Shown piece after piece: positions 8,543 to 17,488 of a stretch of 64,000 bases of DNA (positions are counted from its first letter, which is position 1; each line of letters starts with the position of its first letter). The notes beneath the pieces were generated by a model, which made no database searches, was not told where the DNA came from, and worked only from the letters and a program-made list of their open reading frames with translations. The stretch spans positions 1-64,000 of the forward strand of contig NZ_NFGZ01000010.1 of assembly GCF_002159175.1 (NCBI RefSeq), read 5' to 3'. The DNA comes from Flavonifractor sp. An92 (lineage in GTDB: Bacteria > Bacillota > Clostridia > Oscillospirales > Oscillospiraceae). The position numbers and the translations under genes were made by a program.

Positions 8543-9046
8543 ATGAAACTGAACTGTAAACGCATTGATTATACATATACACCCGGCGAGGAAATCTTCA
8601 ACTTTCCCGAGGAATCGGGACTGCCCTTTCTCTTCGATGTAGAGGAAGAACTGACTGCTGATCCTGCTGCCATGGATGTGGTGGGAGGAATGTTGGATGA
8701 GGCGGAGAAATTGGCGGAAAAGGCCAAAGCCGCCATCAAAGCGGCGCTGGCGGACGAGGACAGCTGCTACCATAGCGTTGTGACATTTTTCATGGAGTTC
8801 CACCGGGACGATGTAGGCCCGGATATTGCGGCGGAACTTTTTCCGGGAACCGACCCGGAAAAGCTGTCTTTTGCCGAGATGGTGGACTTTTTGAAACTCA
8901 AGCGGTTCGGCAGTCTGGTGGATGGCGAGATGGATCAGCAAGTTTTTATTCTTGATCTGTCCTTCAATCCGGAGATCACCGACGAGCTGATGGTGATTTA
9001 CTTTGATTTAAACAAGGAGATTTTCTATATCACACATGAGAGCTAA
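8543..9046 (+). CDS. DUF2004 family protein
   Basis: A 167-residue protein. I chose ATG 8543 because AAGGAGG is 9 bases upstream; the in-frame TTG at 8519 overlaps the previous gene. A middle amphipathic helix (DEAEKLAEKAKAAIKAAL) is followed by ELFPGTDPEKLSFAEMVDFL and the ending DLSFNPEITDELMVIYFDLN, the pattern of DUF2004 proteins. Those are small soluble proteins of unknown activity often found in immunity gene sets. No catalytic motif is seen. Confidence 0.7.
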   Translation: MKLNCKRIDYTYTPGEEIFNFPEESGLPFLFDVEEELTADPAAMDVVGGMLDEAEKLAEKAKAAIKAALADEDSCYHSVVTFFMEFHRDDVGPDIAAELFPGTDPEKLSFAEMVDFLKLKRFGSLVDGEMDQQVFILDLSFNPEITDELMVIYFDLNKEIFYITHES

Positions 9047-9057
9047 GGAGATACCCT

Positions 9058-9612
9058 ATGATCAAAGAACGCATCTCCATCTCCGGCGATCTCAAAAGCA
9101 AGGTCAAGCAGCTGATGGAGTACGCCGGATGGCAGGAAGGGCGAAAGGTGGACATCTCCATTGCGGAGAAGTATTACGCCGAGCATGGCGTCCCGATGAT
9201 GAAGACCACCCAGCGGTTTTACCGCAAGTATTTCGGCCTGTGCTGTGAGTGGTATCTGGAGCAGAAAAAACTGAACTGGGCGGCTGACTTCCAATTCGCT
9301 CTGTTTCCTTACCTGGTCAACGGGATCAAAAACCATTTGGAAGAAGCCTATTTTCGGGATATGTCCGGCTGTGAACTGGCAGAGATCGAACAGGCTGCCG
9401 GTGAAAAATGCCAGCCCATCGGTCATATCGGCTACTACTACCCGGCGGAGGTTTGGATCTCCGAGTACGGGAAACTGTATGCGAAATATGAGTATCAGGA
9501 TGAGATCGAGTGCTTTCCAGATGTGTTTACCCTGATCGAACGGGACCTGCGGCAGTGTAAATTTGATTCCGCTGCCATGAAAACGGTTGAGGCACTGGAT
9601 GGAAAGCTGTAA
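9058..9612 (+). CDS. SUKH-3 immunity protein
   Basis: A 184-residue protein with AAGGAG upstream of ATG 9058. The SUKH-3 signature is readable: an opening helix ending AGWQEGRKVDISIAEKYYAE, then TTQRFYRKYFGL, then CQPIGHIGYYYPAEVWISEY with GKLYAKYEYQ, and a final DVFTLIERDL. SUKH superfamily proteins bind and neutralise diverse nuclease and deaminase toxins. Here it is one of several SUKH-type members of the array. It is cytoplasmic. Confidence 0.8.
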   Translation: MIKERISISGDLKSKVKQLMEYAGWQEGRKVDISIAEKYYAEHGVPMMKTTQRFYRKYFGLCCEWYLEQKKLNWAADFQFALFPYLVNGIKNHLEEAYFRDMSGCELAEIEQAAGEKCQPIGHIGYYYPAEVWISEYGKLYAKYEYQDEIECFPDVFTLIERDLRQCKFDSAAMKTVEALDGKL

Positions 9613-9635
9613 GAACTCTTCAAGGAGGAACTGAC

Positions 9636-10484
9636 ATGAGCATCAAAGAGAAACTGGAGTCGTTGGGCAGAAACAGCATTCAGCTGAAAATTGCCAGAAA
9701 AGAAACATACAAACTGGGCGCTACCCGCTTCGGCGGGAAGCCGGATGTGCCGCCGGACTTCGTTTGGCCCACCTATGAGGGCGAGAGCTATGACCATGTG
9801 GTGAAGGATCGTCCTCTCACTTTCCTGGCTCAGTTCAACTGTGCGGAGCTGGCCCAGTTTGACAAAGAGCATCTTCTGCCTGATCACGGCCTGCTCTCCT
9901 TCTTCTATGAGACGGATACCCAGTGCTGGGGCTATGACCCCAAGGATCAGGGCTGTGCCCGCGTCTACTGGTTCGAGGACATGTCCGCGCTGTCCGCCGC
10001 TGACTTCCCGGCGGATATGGAGGAAGACTTCAAATTTCCTATGGTCAAAATCAAGATGGACTCAAAATACTCCTATCCTTCCTGGGAGGACTTCAGCGAG
10101 GTGTTCCCGGATGAGGAGGATGACGACGCTTTCGACGATGCATGGGAGGAACTGACCGGCGAGGACTCAGAGGACCCGGATGACCGTTCCCAGCTGCTGG
10201 GCTGGCCCGATGTGATCCAGAACAGCATGTTTGACGAGTGCGACCTGGTATCCCAGGGCTACTATCTGGGCGACGGCTGGCTCAATATCCCCAAGGAGGT
10301 TCGTCAGCGGGCGGAAGAAACGGCCCGTGACCGCTGGATGCTGCTGTTCCAGATGGATACCGTGGAGCAGGGTGACTTCGAGTTGATGTTCGGAGACTGC
10401 GGGCACATCTATTTCTATATCACCAAAGAGGATCTGGCAGCCCGCCGCTTTGACCGGATCTGGCTGATCCTCCAGTGCTGTTAA
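9636..10484 (+). CDS. ywqG: YwqG-family protein (DUF1963)
   Basis: A 282-residue protein. DUF1963/YwqG features are in order: a helical start, then TRFGGKPDVPPDFVWP, RPLTFLAQFNCAEL, DHGLLSFFYETDTQ and, after an acidic insertion near residues 150-180, SQLLGWPDVIQNSM, ending in MLLFQMDTVE and FGDCGHIYFYITKEDLAARR. B. subtilis YwqG lies next to a YwqJ-type toxin locus, and the family is common in immunity clusters. The acidic loop (DEEDDDAFDDAWEELTGED) is longer than I would expect. AAGGAGG lies upstream. Confidence 0.85.
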   Translation: MSIKEKLESLGRNSIQLKIARKETYKLGATRFGGKPDVPPDFVWPTYEGESYDHVVKDRPLTFLAQFNCAELAQFDKEHLLPDHGLLSFFYETDTQCWGYDPKDQGCARVYWFEDMSALSAADFPADMEEDFKFPMVKIKMDSKYSYPSWEDFSEVFPDEEDDDAFDDAWEELTGEDSEDPDDRSQLLGWPDVIQNSMFDECDLVSQGYYLGDGWLNIPKEVRQRAEETARDRWMLLFQMDTVEQGDFELMFGDCGHIYFYITKEDLAARRFDRIWLILQCC

Positions 10485-10488
10485 AAAT

Positions 10489-11493
10489 ATGAAACAGGAC
10501 TTTACAATTTGGCGCAATCAAATATTGCAGAATCCGCGGGACATTTCACCGATAAAATTCGGAATATCGCAGGATGAGGTCATAGAAATCTTCGGGAATC
10601 CCAATGCTGTTTCCACCATGAGAAGCGACGGAAAACCTTTGATCCTCAAATATCATGACATTGAACTGCATTTCGACAGAAAGGCCCCTCATGGGCTCTA
10701 CTTAGTTTATAGCGACGACGAAATCGAGCTGAGCATAACAGATCATCACGAAGAACTGCTGCAGCCGATCACAAACATAGAGCCGGTGGACAATGAGTTT
10801 TTCTTTCAGGATGGAGCCGTATATTTCTCTGGCCTATATGAAAACGGCTTGTTGAAGGGTGTTTCGCCCAAAGACTTCTGCTGCTGGCGTTACTGGGGCA
10901 AATCCTCTACGGCCTGCTTTCTCGGCGGGATTCGCCTGCGTGGAGCAGACCCGGCATCGTTTCGGGTGTTAAACTATGCCTACGCGATGGACAAAACAGC
11001 CGTCTACACCACCAGCGGGAGAATCCCAGATGTAGAGCTGGCAGCCTTCCAGGTATTAGACAACGGCCAGAACGATTCGGGTGCGCCACAGGGATATGCA
11101 AAGGACAGCCGGCAGGTCTACTTCCACAACGGAGACGGCAAGGTTAAGATCATCAAAGGCACGGAAGTTTCCTCTTTCCGCTCGTTGGGCGACACCTATT
11201 TTGCCAGGGATGAGAAACGGATCTATGCTTACGGTAAGCAGCTTCCCAAGGCAGATCTGCCCTCATGGGAATTGCTCAGTCACTGGTATTCCCGCGATGC
11301 CAGGCGGGTGTACTACCTCAACCGGGAGATTAAGGGGGCGGATCGGGACAGTTTTACGGTATGCACCCCGCCAGACGCACCACCGCTTGCCGATCATCTG
11401 GCCCGTGACAAGGAACATTTTTACCAAAACGATGAGATGATTGAAGAACCGCTGTGGCTGGAAAGGCTGCATGAGTTAAAAGCAGAACAGTAG
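10489..11493 (+). CDS. DKNYY-repeat protein
   Basis: A 334-residue protein. Residues 1-90 form a separate small domain (FGISQDEVIEIFGNPNAVST). From residue about 160 there are DKNYY-type repeats, each about 35-40 residues: YAMDKTAVYTTSGRIPDVEL, YAKDSRQVYFHNGD, FARDEKRIYAYGKQLPKADL, YSRDARRVYYLNREIKGADR and LARDKEHFYQNDEMI. DKNYY repeats are predicted beta structures typical of immunity proteins. Unlike most neighbours, no clear Shine-Dalgarno is visible in the 4-base gap, so reinitiation after the previous stop is likely. Base composition is slightly more AT-rich than the flanking genes. Confidence 0.8.
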   Translation: MKQDFTIWRNQILQNPRDISPIKFGISQDEVIEIFGNPNAVSTMRSDGKPLILKYHDIELHFDRKAPHGLYLVYSDDEIELSITDHHEELLQPITNIEPVDNEFFFQDGAVYFSGLYENGLLKGVSPKDFCCWRYWGKSSTACFLGGIRLRGADPASFRVLNYAYAMDKTAVYTTSGRIPDVELAAFQVLDNGQNDSGAPQGYAKDSRQVYFHNGDGKVKIIKGTEVSSFRSLGDTYFARDEKRIYAYGKQLPKADLPSWELLSHWYSRDARRVYYLNREIKGADRDSFTVCTPPDAPPLADHLARDKEHFYQNDEMIEEPLWLERLHELKAEQ

Positions 11494-11509
11494 ACGGAGG
11501 AATACGGCT

Positions 11510-12055
11510 ATGGATTATTTGAAAGCACTGCGTGATGACCCTGATCTAGCAGAGGAGTTTGATTCCCTTTTTGACTTCTTCCTGCTGGATGAGTTGTTTC
11601 CGAGGGATGAGGCGGATGGTCGAGCAACCTTCACACTGCCCGGTATGGCTTTTGCGAGAGATGGCTCCGGCGGAGAATACCACCTGTTGGAAGATGGCTC
11701 CATCGGCTATTACAGCAGCGAAGGTGAGGCAGGCCGTCTGGCTGAGAGCGTGGATGACCTTTTTTCACTGATTGTGAGCTGTATCTGCTGGCACGACTGC
11801 TGTGACGCAAAGGAGTATGCAGACTCCAAAACACTGGAGGAATACGGACAGAGGCAGCGCAACATCAACTTGGAAGATATGGATATGGACAGCTGGCGGC
11901 GGGTAGCTGATGCTCTCGGCATCCCTACCGATGAGCCGCTGGCTCCGGTTCTGGAGCGGTTCCGCAAAGCAACACAGCGACAGCCTCTGTATCAGTGTAT
12001 TTTCCATGAGGATGATGGCAGCCTGACCGAATCATACGGCCTGATGTTTGAATGA
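11510..12055 (+). CDS. SMI1/KNR4-like protein (tentative)
   Basis: A 181-residue acidic protein. The segment FARDGSGGEYHLLEDGSIGY, SSEGEAGRLAESVDDLFSLI resembles the beta-hairpin and helix of SUKH-type proteins that report a Gly-rich strand followed by a nutrient-like EGEAGR turn. After that come LEEYGQRQRNINLED and a terminal domain with LGIPTDEPLAPVLERF. GGAGG lies upstream of ATG 11510. It is cytoplasmic. The SUKH call is weak and rests on pattern only. Confidence 0.5.
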   Translation: MDYLKALRDDPDLAEEFDSLFDFFLLDELFPRDEADGRATFTLPGMAFARDGSGGEYHLLEDGSIGYYSSEGEAGRLAESVDDLFSLIVSCICWHDCCDAKEYADSKTLEEYGQRQRNINLEDMDMDSWRRVADALGIPTDEPLAPVLERFRKATQRQPLYQCIFHEDDGSLTESYGLMFE

Positions 12056-12071
12056 GAAAGGAGCAATCCCT

Positions 12072-12398
12072 ATGAAAGCATTTGATCCCAACTACAAACT
12101 GCTGGACGAGATGTATCAGGACGATTACTATCCTGCCTTTCTGGTGGACAAGGTAAAGGACGAGCTTCAGAAGGTCATCGACCTGCTGGAGAGCGGCGAA
12201 ACCGACACCGAAGTGGTGCAGGAGACACTGGACGAGGCGGTCTGCGGCATCAATGATCTCCAAGAGGAGTTTGACGAGAACGACAGCGAAATCGAAACGG
12301 TGGCCCGGGATTGTATTGGAGTCACTGTGGCCTACATTCTGGAGTGGTTCGGCATTCCGATTGATATTGAGGAGGCCATCCGAGAAAGGGACTGGTGA
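12072..12398 (+). CDS. DUF5713 family protein
   Basis: A 108-residue protein. The start ATG 12072 has AAAGGAG 10 bases upstream; the in-frame ATG at 12048 overlaps the previous gene. The family pattern is distinct: YQDDYYPAFLVDKVKDELQK, then INDLQEEFDENDSEIETVAR and a closing IEEAIRERDW. DUF5713 proteins are short, helical and uncharacterised. The stop overlaps a possible GTG start of the next gene. Confidence 0.8.
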   Translation: MKAFDPNYKLLDEMYQDDYYPAFLVDKVKDELQKVIDLLESGETDTEVVQETLDEAVCGINDLQEEFDENDSEIETVARDCIGVTVAYILEWFGIPIDIEEAIRERDW

Positions 12399-12403
12399 AA
12401 ACA

Positions 12404-12751
12404 ATGTCCATTGAAAATATGTTTGGCGACCTGGATAAGATCGACATTCTGGCAGAAACCAAAACGGGAGAAGTGGTAATGGTTTTGGTCTGCAATGGCT
12501 TTATTGACGGCTCCCCGGAAACGCAGAAGGCCCTGCTCGACAAGATGGAGGGCTATCTGAACCACACCCAGAGTGAGGAGTTTCAAAAGGAGTATGGTGG
12601 CTGGCCCGTGATTTTGCGTGTGACCCTTGGCCGGGAGCCGGATGAGCACATCCTGGCTCTGCTCAGCAAGTGTCCTGCGTGGGCGGCGGACTATGGCGTA
12701 AAGCTGGAAATTGAAATTGGAGGAAAACAGGTCCGCATTGTAGAGAGCTGA
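12404..12751 (+). CDS. DUF6572 family protein
   Basis: A 115-residue protein. I start at ATG 12404, giving MSIENM, because relatives begin with a similar short helix; a GTG at 12395 overlapping the previous stop is possible. The DUF6572 pattern is present: DKIDILAETKTGEVVMVLVC, then QKALLDKMEGYLNH, YGGWPVILRVTLGREPDE and a terminal strand KLEIEIGGKQVRIVE. These proteins are a compact alpha/beta fold of unknown activity found in immunity arrays. Confidence 0.75.
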   Translation: MSIENMFGDLDKIDILAETKTGEVVMVLVCNGFIDGSPETQKALLDKMEGYLNHTQSEEFQKEYGGWPVILRVTLGREPDEHILALLSKCPAWAADYGVKLEIEIGGKQVRIVES

Positions 12752-12787
12752 CCGATGCTCAAATCGAATCAACAGGAGGAAATCATC

Positions 12788-13519
12788 ATGCCGACTGCCG
12801 AGTGGCTGAACAAATACGAATCCATCAAAGACAAACTGGCCTGCAAAACAGACCTGGACGCTCATTTCACAGAGAAAGTGATTGGGAATATGGGCGTGGA
12901 TGTGCTGGACATTGGTGCCGTCCACTTCCCTACCGGAACAATTTTCGCCTGCGATCCGCTGGTGGAGCTGGAGGATACGCCGCCCTTTCTTCAAACAATT
13001 CCCGCTGGGACTTATCCCGTGAAGATCTGCGTGGTACCCAGTGAAAAATACGGCGACCGCTACGCCTGCGTCAAGGTTGAGGTCAGCCGGGAAAAGCCTG
13101 TCCGCTATGAGCTGGGCATGACCGGCAAAGAGGATCTGGACGAGGAACTGGGCGAGGACGATTATTTTGGCTTTGGCGTAGATGCCGGGATGGGCTGCGT
13201 TGCGGACATCCAGACCCAGGCGGCCTTCAAGACCTACTGGGCCAAGCGGCTGGAGGAAGACCCGGACATCGACCCCTACAACGACCTGTTCTGCGATTTG
13301 CTGGAGGAAAACGCCAAAGCCCACCCCAAGTATCAGAGCAGCTACGGCGACTGGCTCAACTGGGCGGTGCCGGACACAGACTGCAATCTGCCCATCTTTG
13401 CCTCTGGCTGGGGGGACGGCTACTATCCGGTCTACTTCGGCTATGACGCAAGGGGCGAGGTCTGCGCCGTGTATGTGCGCTTCATCGACATTGAAGCCAG
13501 TTACAAGGAGCAGGCGTAA
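12788..13519 (+). CDS. DUF4241 family protein
   Basis: A 243-residue protein starting at ATG 12788, 8 bases after AGGAGGA. The DUF4241 pattern runs throughout: VLDIGAVHFPTGTIFACDPL, TIPAGTYPVKICVV, FGFGVDAGMGCVADIQTQAA, a variable middle, and LPIFASGWGDGYYPVYFGYD. The conserved GWGDG and VDAGxG turns are intact. The biochemical role is unknown. DUF4241 genes are frequent in bacterial immunity gene clusters. Confidence 0.85.
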   Translation: MPTAEWLNKYESIKDKLACKTDLDAHFTEKVIGNMGVDVLDIGAVHFPTGTIFACDPLVELEDTPPFLQTIPAGTYPVKICVVPSEKYGDRYACVKVEVSREKPVRYELGMTGKEDLDEELGEDDYFGFGVDAGMGCVADIQTQAAFKTYWAKRLEEDPDIDPYNDLFCDLLEENAKAHPKYQSSYGDWLNWAVPDTDCNLPIFASGWGDGYYPVYFGYDARGEVCAVYVRFIDIEASYKEQA

Positions 13520-13533
13520 GGAGGGAAACAGCG

Positions 13534-14493
13534 ATGGAATGGCCGAAACGGGCGCGGACAGTGAACTGGGAGAGCGGTGTCCTGACCTTAGACGGAGAAA
13601 AGCAATTTGAAGTCCCGGAGCTGACCGCAGAGATCATGGAGCAGCTGGCCGCTTACCCCCTGGTGGGCTTTCATGTGAAAGGCTATCCGGTGACCGATAA
13701 ACTGCTTGCCCCCTTTGCCGGACATAAAAGCATGGCCAACTTCGGCGTGGAGGACGGTGCCCTCACCGACGCCTGTTTTCCCGTTTTTTCCGCTATGCCC
13801 AAGCTGCGTTATCTGCTGCTGGACGGCAATGCCGCCATCCACGGCAGCGGCCTGTCCGCCTTGCAAGGCTGCAAGCTGGACCTTATCACTCTCAACCGCA
13901 CCGGGCTGGACGATGCCGGTCTGCTCCAGGCGGCCTCCATTCCCAAGCTCTCCCACATCCAGATCGACCATACCGCCGTTACCTATGAGGGCCTGCTGGC
14001 CATCGCTGGCAACAACCGCATTGAGCCGGTGGCCCATGTGCAATTCACCAAGGAGCAGATGGAACACTTCTCCCAGCTCCAGCGGGAAAAGGCAAAAAAG
14101 CCCGCCCAACTGGACGGGCAGGCGGCGGAAGAATGTCGCAGAATCTTGTCCTCTTTCTTTGCCGAGATGACAGAATGGGAGCAGTACATGGAGCAGGCCG
14201 GGTTTGAGGATGCCCAGGCTGTGCCCCGCCTGCTGGCGATCTGGGAAAAGTATGTGAGCGAAAAGCCCCGTCCGGGCTACCGGCCTCTGGGCATCTCATA
14301 CAGTGCCCAGGGCACCTACAACGGGGAAGAATTCCTTGACGCGGAGCAGATCACCAAGAACAAGCTCTACATCTACACCAGAGAGAAAAATACCGGCTTT
14401 GACCGCCGTTTTCTCATGAAGCGTGTGGGCGAGGGCTGGAGGATCGACGGGGTTCAGGAGCGGCTGGACGGCTGGCAGCGCACGGGATTGTGA
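13534..14493 (+). CDS. LRR-like domain fused to NTF2-fold immunity domain
   Basis: A 319-residue two-domain protein. Residues about 40-165 resemble irregular leucine-rich repeats (LRYLLLDGNAAIHGSGLSAL, CKLDLITLNRTGLDDAGLLQ, KLSHIQIDHTAVTYEGLLAI). Residues about 185-315 match the NTF2-fold immunity family: EECRRILSSFFAEMTEWEQY, then AIWEKYVSEKPRPG, KNKLYIYTREKN and the closing KRVGEGWRIDG. The NTF2-like cone probably binds a toxin (family knowledge plus inference). GGAGGG lies upstream. Confidence 0.75.
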   Translation: MEWPKRARTVNWESGVLTLDGEKQFEVPELTAEIMEQLAAYPLVGFHVKGYPVTDKLLAPFAGHKSMANFGVEDGALTDACFPVFSAMPKLRYLLLDGNAAIHGSGLSALQGCKLDLITLNRTGLDDAGLLQAASIPKLSHIQIDHTAVTYEGLLAIAGNNRIEPVAHVQFTKEQMEHFSQLQREKAKKPAQLDGQAAEECRRILSSFFAEMTEWEQYMEQAGFEDAQAVPRLLAIWEKYVSEKPRPGYRPLGISYSAQGTYNGEEFLDAEQITKNKLYIYTREKNTGFDRRFLMKRVGEGWRIDGVQERLDGWQRTGL

Positions 14494-14501
14494 GGCATCA
14501 C

Positions 14502-14738
14502 ATGGCTTGGGAATATGAAACCTTTGGCCCAGACGGTCAATGCAAATTGTTCGGTGTGAACATCTTTAACTACGATTGGCAAACCACCGGAAAGCGAGTA
14601 AAAGTCCAAGACCCGATCTATCACCAAGACCATACCTTCGAGGTCTGGCAGGTGGAGATTGACGGGCAGATCCACCGCTTTGCTGCTGGAGAGTTCTCCA
14701 ACTGCGTATGGGGATTCTATCTGGAAAAGAACGGATGA
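14502..14738 (+). CDS. Small unrecognised array protein
   Basis: A 78-residue protein from ATG 14502; the in-frame GTG at 14490 overlaps the previous stop. It is aromatic-rich and predicted beta: MAWEYETFGPDGQCKLFG, YHQDHTFEVWQVEIDGQIHR, EFSNCVWGFYLEKNG. There is no membrane segment and no recognised family. The Trp/Phe-rich strands suggest a small beta barrel or sheet (inference). Confidence 0.6.
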   Translation: MAWEYETFGPDGQCKLFGVNIFNYDWQTTGKRVKVQDPIYHQDHTFEVWQVEIDGQIHRFAAGEFSNCVWGFYLEKNG

Positions 14739-14753
14739 GAGGAGCGTGGCGCT

Positions 14754-16235
14754 ATGAAAGCCAGCGCCGGAGAGGTCTATACAGTCTACAACCAATATCT
14801 GAAACGCTACACCGCCTGTCAGGTGGCCTATATTGCGCCGCCGGACACGGTGAGCAAAGAATCTTGGACGGTGATCCTCTCTCTGGATTGGGTGGGAGAC
14901 GCCCCTCTAACCGCGGACGAACTGCCCCATCTCCGCCCACTCTACAAGGACTTCATGTACTGGTCCCGCGACCTTCATCTGCTGCGGGTGCCGTTGGAGG
15001 TCCCGCCCCAGTATAAGCTGGTGGGCACACTGCCGCCCTTCACCGACCAGCCCTGCCGCTCCTACGGCGGCTGGAGTGACGGCTATGATGTGTACCTCCA
15101 GATCCGGTGGCAGGCCATCCCGGAGGAGCGGCGGCGGGCCTTCAAGGAGGCCATGGAGAGCGACGGGGTGACGGAGATCGGCGGCATCCCGGTGAAGGTC
15201 AACAGCCACCGGATCATGGACCAGTATCCCCCCTTTGATTCGGCGTTGGAACTGGAGGCGCTGCCCTGCCTCTCCACCCTTATCTGCCAGCGGTGGCACC
15301 CGGATCTGCTGGAGTTTTTGCGGGGAAACCCCTTCCTTGATGAGCTGACTCTGCTGGACCACGGCCAGAGGACCCTGGACCTTCGGGGCACCAGCATCAG
15401 AAAGCTGATGCTGGACATGACCGGGCTGGAGGAACTGTGGCTGTGTGAGGGAACGGAGCAGCTCCTATTCCAGAACAAGGGGCCGGACGCCTGCACCATC
15501 CATGCCCCCGAAGATGGCAGCGGTTTGACCCTCCAATTTATCGGGGAATACCGCCCGCACCCGGAGCTGCCGGACCTGTGGGGGCTGCATGGCATCCAGC
15601 TGAAGGACTTTGATCTGACCGGACTGGCCGCTGTCCATCCCCGCCTGAAAGAGCTGAGGCTCTGGGGCGCGCCGGGAAACCTGGGGAACTTCTTCGCCGT
15701 GGGAGGGTTCCGGGAACTGACGAACCTCTCCACCTATGACCTGTTCGGCTTCGGGGCGGACGACATCCCCACCCCGGGGCAGATGCCGGAGCTTTGCTGG
15801 TTCTGGATGACCAGCCTGCCGGAGGACGCGGCAAAGGCGGCTAATCGGCTCTGGAAAAGCAAGCCGGGAATGGATCTGCGGATCACCAAGCCCCGGAAAC
15901 CGGAGTGGCTGGCGCAAAACCTGGATAATCCATTCCGAGGCTGGGACGGTGCGGAGCATATCCCCGCCTCCGCTGCGAAAAAAGCAGCCAATCAATACCG
16001 CAAGACCCGTTCCCAGCTGATGAAGCTGGCCGTTGAACCGGGCGAGGACGCACAGGCCCAGGCGCTGGAGATGGTGGCAGCCTATACCCAGATCTTCAAC
16101 AAGATGGGCTTTATCGAAACCGAGGAGCGGGATGAAATTTACATGGCCCTGCGGGGTATCCTTGATGCCCTGCCGGGCGATATGCTCCAGAAAGATGCCC
16201 TAATTGAACACTTTGATCATGTGCGAGATTTTTGA
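14754..16235 (+). CDS. Large leucine-rich-repeat-like array protein
   Basis: A 493-residue protein; GAGAGGAGCG precedes ATG 14754. Residues 1-60 form a beta-rich N-terminal domain (EVYTVYNQYLKRYTACQVAY). Residues about 160-380 carry irregular leucine-rich segments (LEALPCLSTLICQRWHPDLL, NPFLDELTLLDHGQRTLDL, DMTGLEELWLCEGTEQL, PRLKELRLWGAPGNLGNF). The C-terminal 100 residues are helical (SAAKKAANQYRKTRSQLMKL). The N-terminal part resembles proteins annotated loosely as gliding-motility related in Firmicutes, which I do not consider meaningful. It is probably a binding scaffold. Confidence 0.6.
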   Translation: MKASAGEVYTVYNQYLKRYTACQVAYIAPPDTVSKESWTVILSLDWVGDAPLTADELPHLRPLYKDFMYWSRDLHLLRVPLEVPPQYKLVGTLPPFTDQPCRSYGGWSDGYDVYLQIRWQAIPEERRRAFKEAMESDGVTEIGGIPVKVNSHRIMDQYPPFDSALELEALPCLSTLICQRWHPDLLEFLRGNPFLDELTLLDHGQRTLDLRGTSIRKLMLDMTGLEELWLCEGTEQLLFQNKGPDACTIHAPEDGSGLTLQFIGEYRPHPELPDLWGLHGIQLKDFDLTGLAAVHPRLKELRLWGAPGNLGNFFAVGGFRELTNLSTYDLFGFGADDIPTPGQMPELCWFWMTSLPEDAAKAANRLWKSKPGMDLRITKPRKPEWLAQNLDNPFRGWDGAEHIPASAAKKAANQYRKTRSQLMKLAVEPGEDAQAQALEMVAAYTQIFNKMGFIETEERDEIYMALRGILDALPGDMLQKDALIEHFDHVRDF

Positions 16236-16247
16236 AAGGGGCATCAC

Positions 16248-16847
16248 ATGAGTTACACGAAATTCAGCAAGGCAGTGACCAAGTGGCTGAAAGCCAATGG
16301 CCTGCCCTGCTATGGAACAGCCTATGATAGCCCCGAAGAAACAAAAGCCCGGCTGGACGCATGGATGCGCGGGAGCAAAGAGATACTGCGCCAGTGGATC
16401 ACAGATAAGCGTTACCGTGAACTGATCTCCTGCGCCCACGGAGGCTGGTATCAGGATGATGTAATTTTTGAGCCCTTGGCTGAACATTTTGTGGCGAACC
16501 ACCTGTTTGATGAACTGCGTTTTCTCTGCGAACGCGGCATCCGTTTTTCTGCGGAAGATATGCTGGCCACCATTAAATCTGAGAAAGAGGAGCATGGGAC
16601 GCTTGATATAGAAACAATTCGGTCTATCGATGTTCCAAGCTATGTGTCAGGTCGCAGTTATTCCCATTTGGGGGAAATCGCAAAATACAGGAAACGGGCG
16701 CTGGATCAGATTATCCGCTATGCAGGCTATCTGGAGCAGATCCACGCACCTGCGGAGTATTTGGAACAGGTAAATGTCCTGCAAGAGAGCGTTTCGGATC
16801 TGACAATCAAAACAAAAGATTTGAAACCATTTCGATTTCGGCTGTGA
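16248..16847 (+). CDS. Unrecognised helical array protein
   Basis: A 199-residue, mainly helical, charged protein; AAAGGGG precedes ATG 16248. Segments include FSKAVTKWLKANGLPCYG, HFVANHLFDELRFLCERGIR and RKRALDQIIRYAGYLEQI. Base composition is a little more AT-rich than the preceding gene. No motif or family is recognised. Confidence 0.5.
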   Translation: MSYTKFSKAVTKWLKANGLPCYGTAYDSPEETKARLDAWMRGSKEILRQWITDKRYRELISCAHGGWYQDDVIFEPLAEHFVANHLFDELRFLCERGIRFSAEDMLATIKSEKEEHGTLDIETIRSIDVPSYVSGRSYSHLGEIAKYRKRALDQIIRYAGYLEQIHAPAEYLEQVNVLQESVSDLTIKTKDLKPFRFRL

Positions 16848-16878
16848 AAGTAATTACCTGAAAGGAGTGTGTGGGCGC

Positions 16879-17478
16879 ATGAGCCGAATCGTTGATGAAC
16901 CCTATTTCACCCACAGTGCCTACAGCGCCTTCACCACCGGCATCCAGGTAAAATGCCCCAAGTGCCATGGGGCGGGTGTGGTGACAGCGGACGATGATAA
17001 CGCCTATTTCCGGTGCCTGAGCTGCGGCCATCAGGAGACCCGCGACCGGGAAATCTACCGCTATGATGTCCATAACCAGTGCAAAAACTGCGGCAGGTAC
17101 TATCGGGTGGATATTGAAGATGAGGCAAAGCAGCACTATTCCGTTCTCCATGTGGCCTGCCCCTATTGTGGAACAACCATGTCGGGAGAAGTTCATAAAA
17201 CAGCGGAGTCGTTTTCATATATTGGCGAAATCAGGGATGGACGAGAACCTTACTTCGGCCTGGAGCTGTGGTTTTTGACCTCATTCCAGGGTAAGCCAGT
17301 CTGGGCCCTAAACCGGGAACACCTTGCCTATCTGATCGGCTATCTCAGCGCCGACCTGCGGGAAAAGCCATCGGGTAGCCAGAAAAAGACTCAGGCCGAC
17401 CATCTCCCCACCTTCATGAAAACCGCAAAGAACCGGGAGCGGATCGTGAAGCTGCTGAAGAAGCTGCAAGAGAAATGA
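16879..17478 (+). CDS. Double zinc-ribbon array protein
   Basis: A 199-residue protein; ATG 16879 is preferred over GTG 16867, which abuts the Shine-Dalgarno. Two zinc-ribbon pairs are visible in the first 110 residues: CPKCHGAGVV with CLSCGH, and CKNCGRYYR with CPYCG. The rest (ELWFLTSFQGKPVWALNREH, YLIGYLSADLRE, RIVKLLKKLQEK) is a helical domain also found in hypothetical Firmicute proteins. Zinc ribbons usually bind nucleic acid or protein. No further function can be assigned. Confidence 0.7.
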   Translation: MSRIVDEPYFTHSAYSAFTTGIQVKCPKCHGAGVVTADDDNAYFRCLSCGHQETRDREIYRYDVHNQCKNCGRYYRVDIEDEAKQHYSVLHVACPYCGTTMSGEVHKTAESFSYIGEIRDGREPYFGLELWFLTSFQGKPVWALNREHLAYLIGYLSADLREKPSGSQKKTQADHLPTFMKTAKNRERIVKLLKKLQEK

Positions 17479-17488
17479 GGAAAACAAT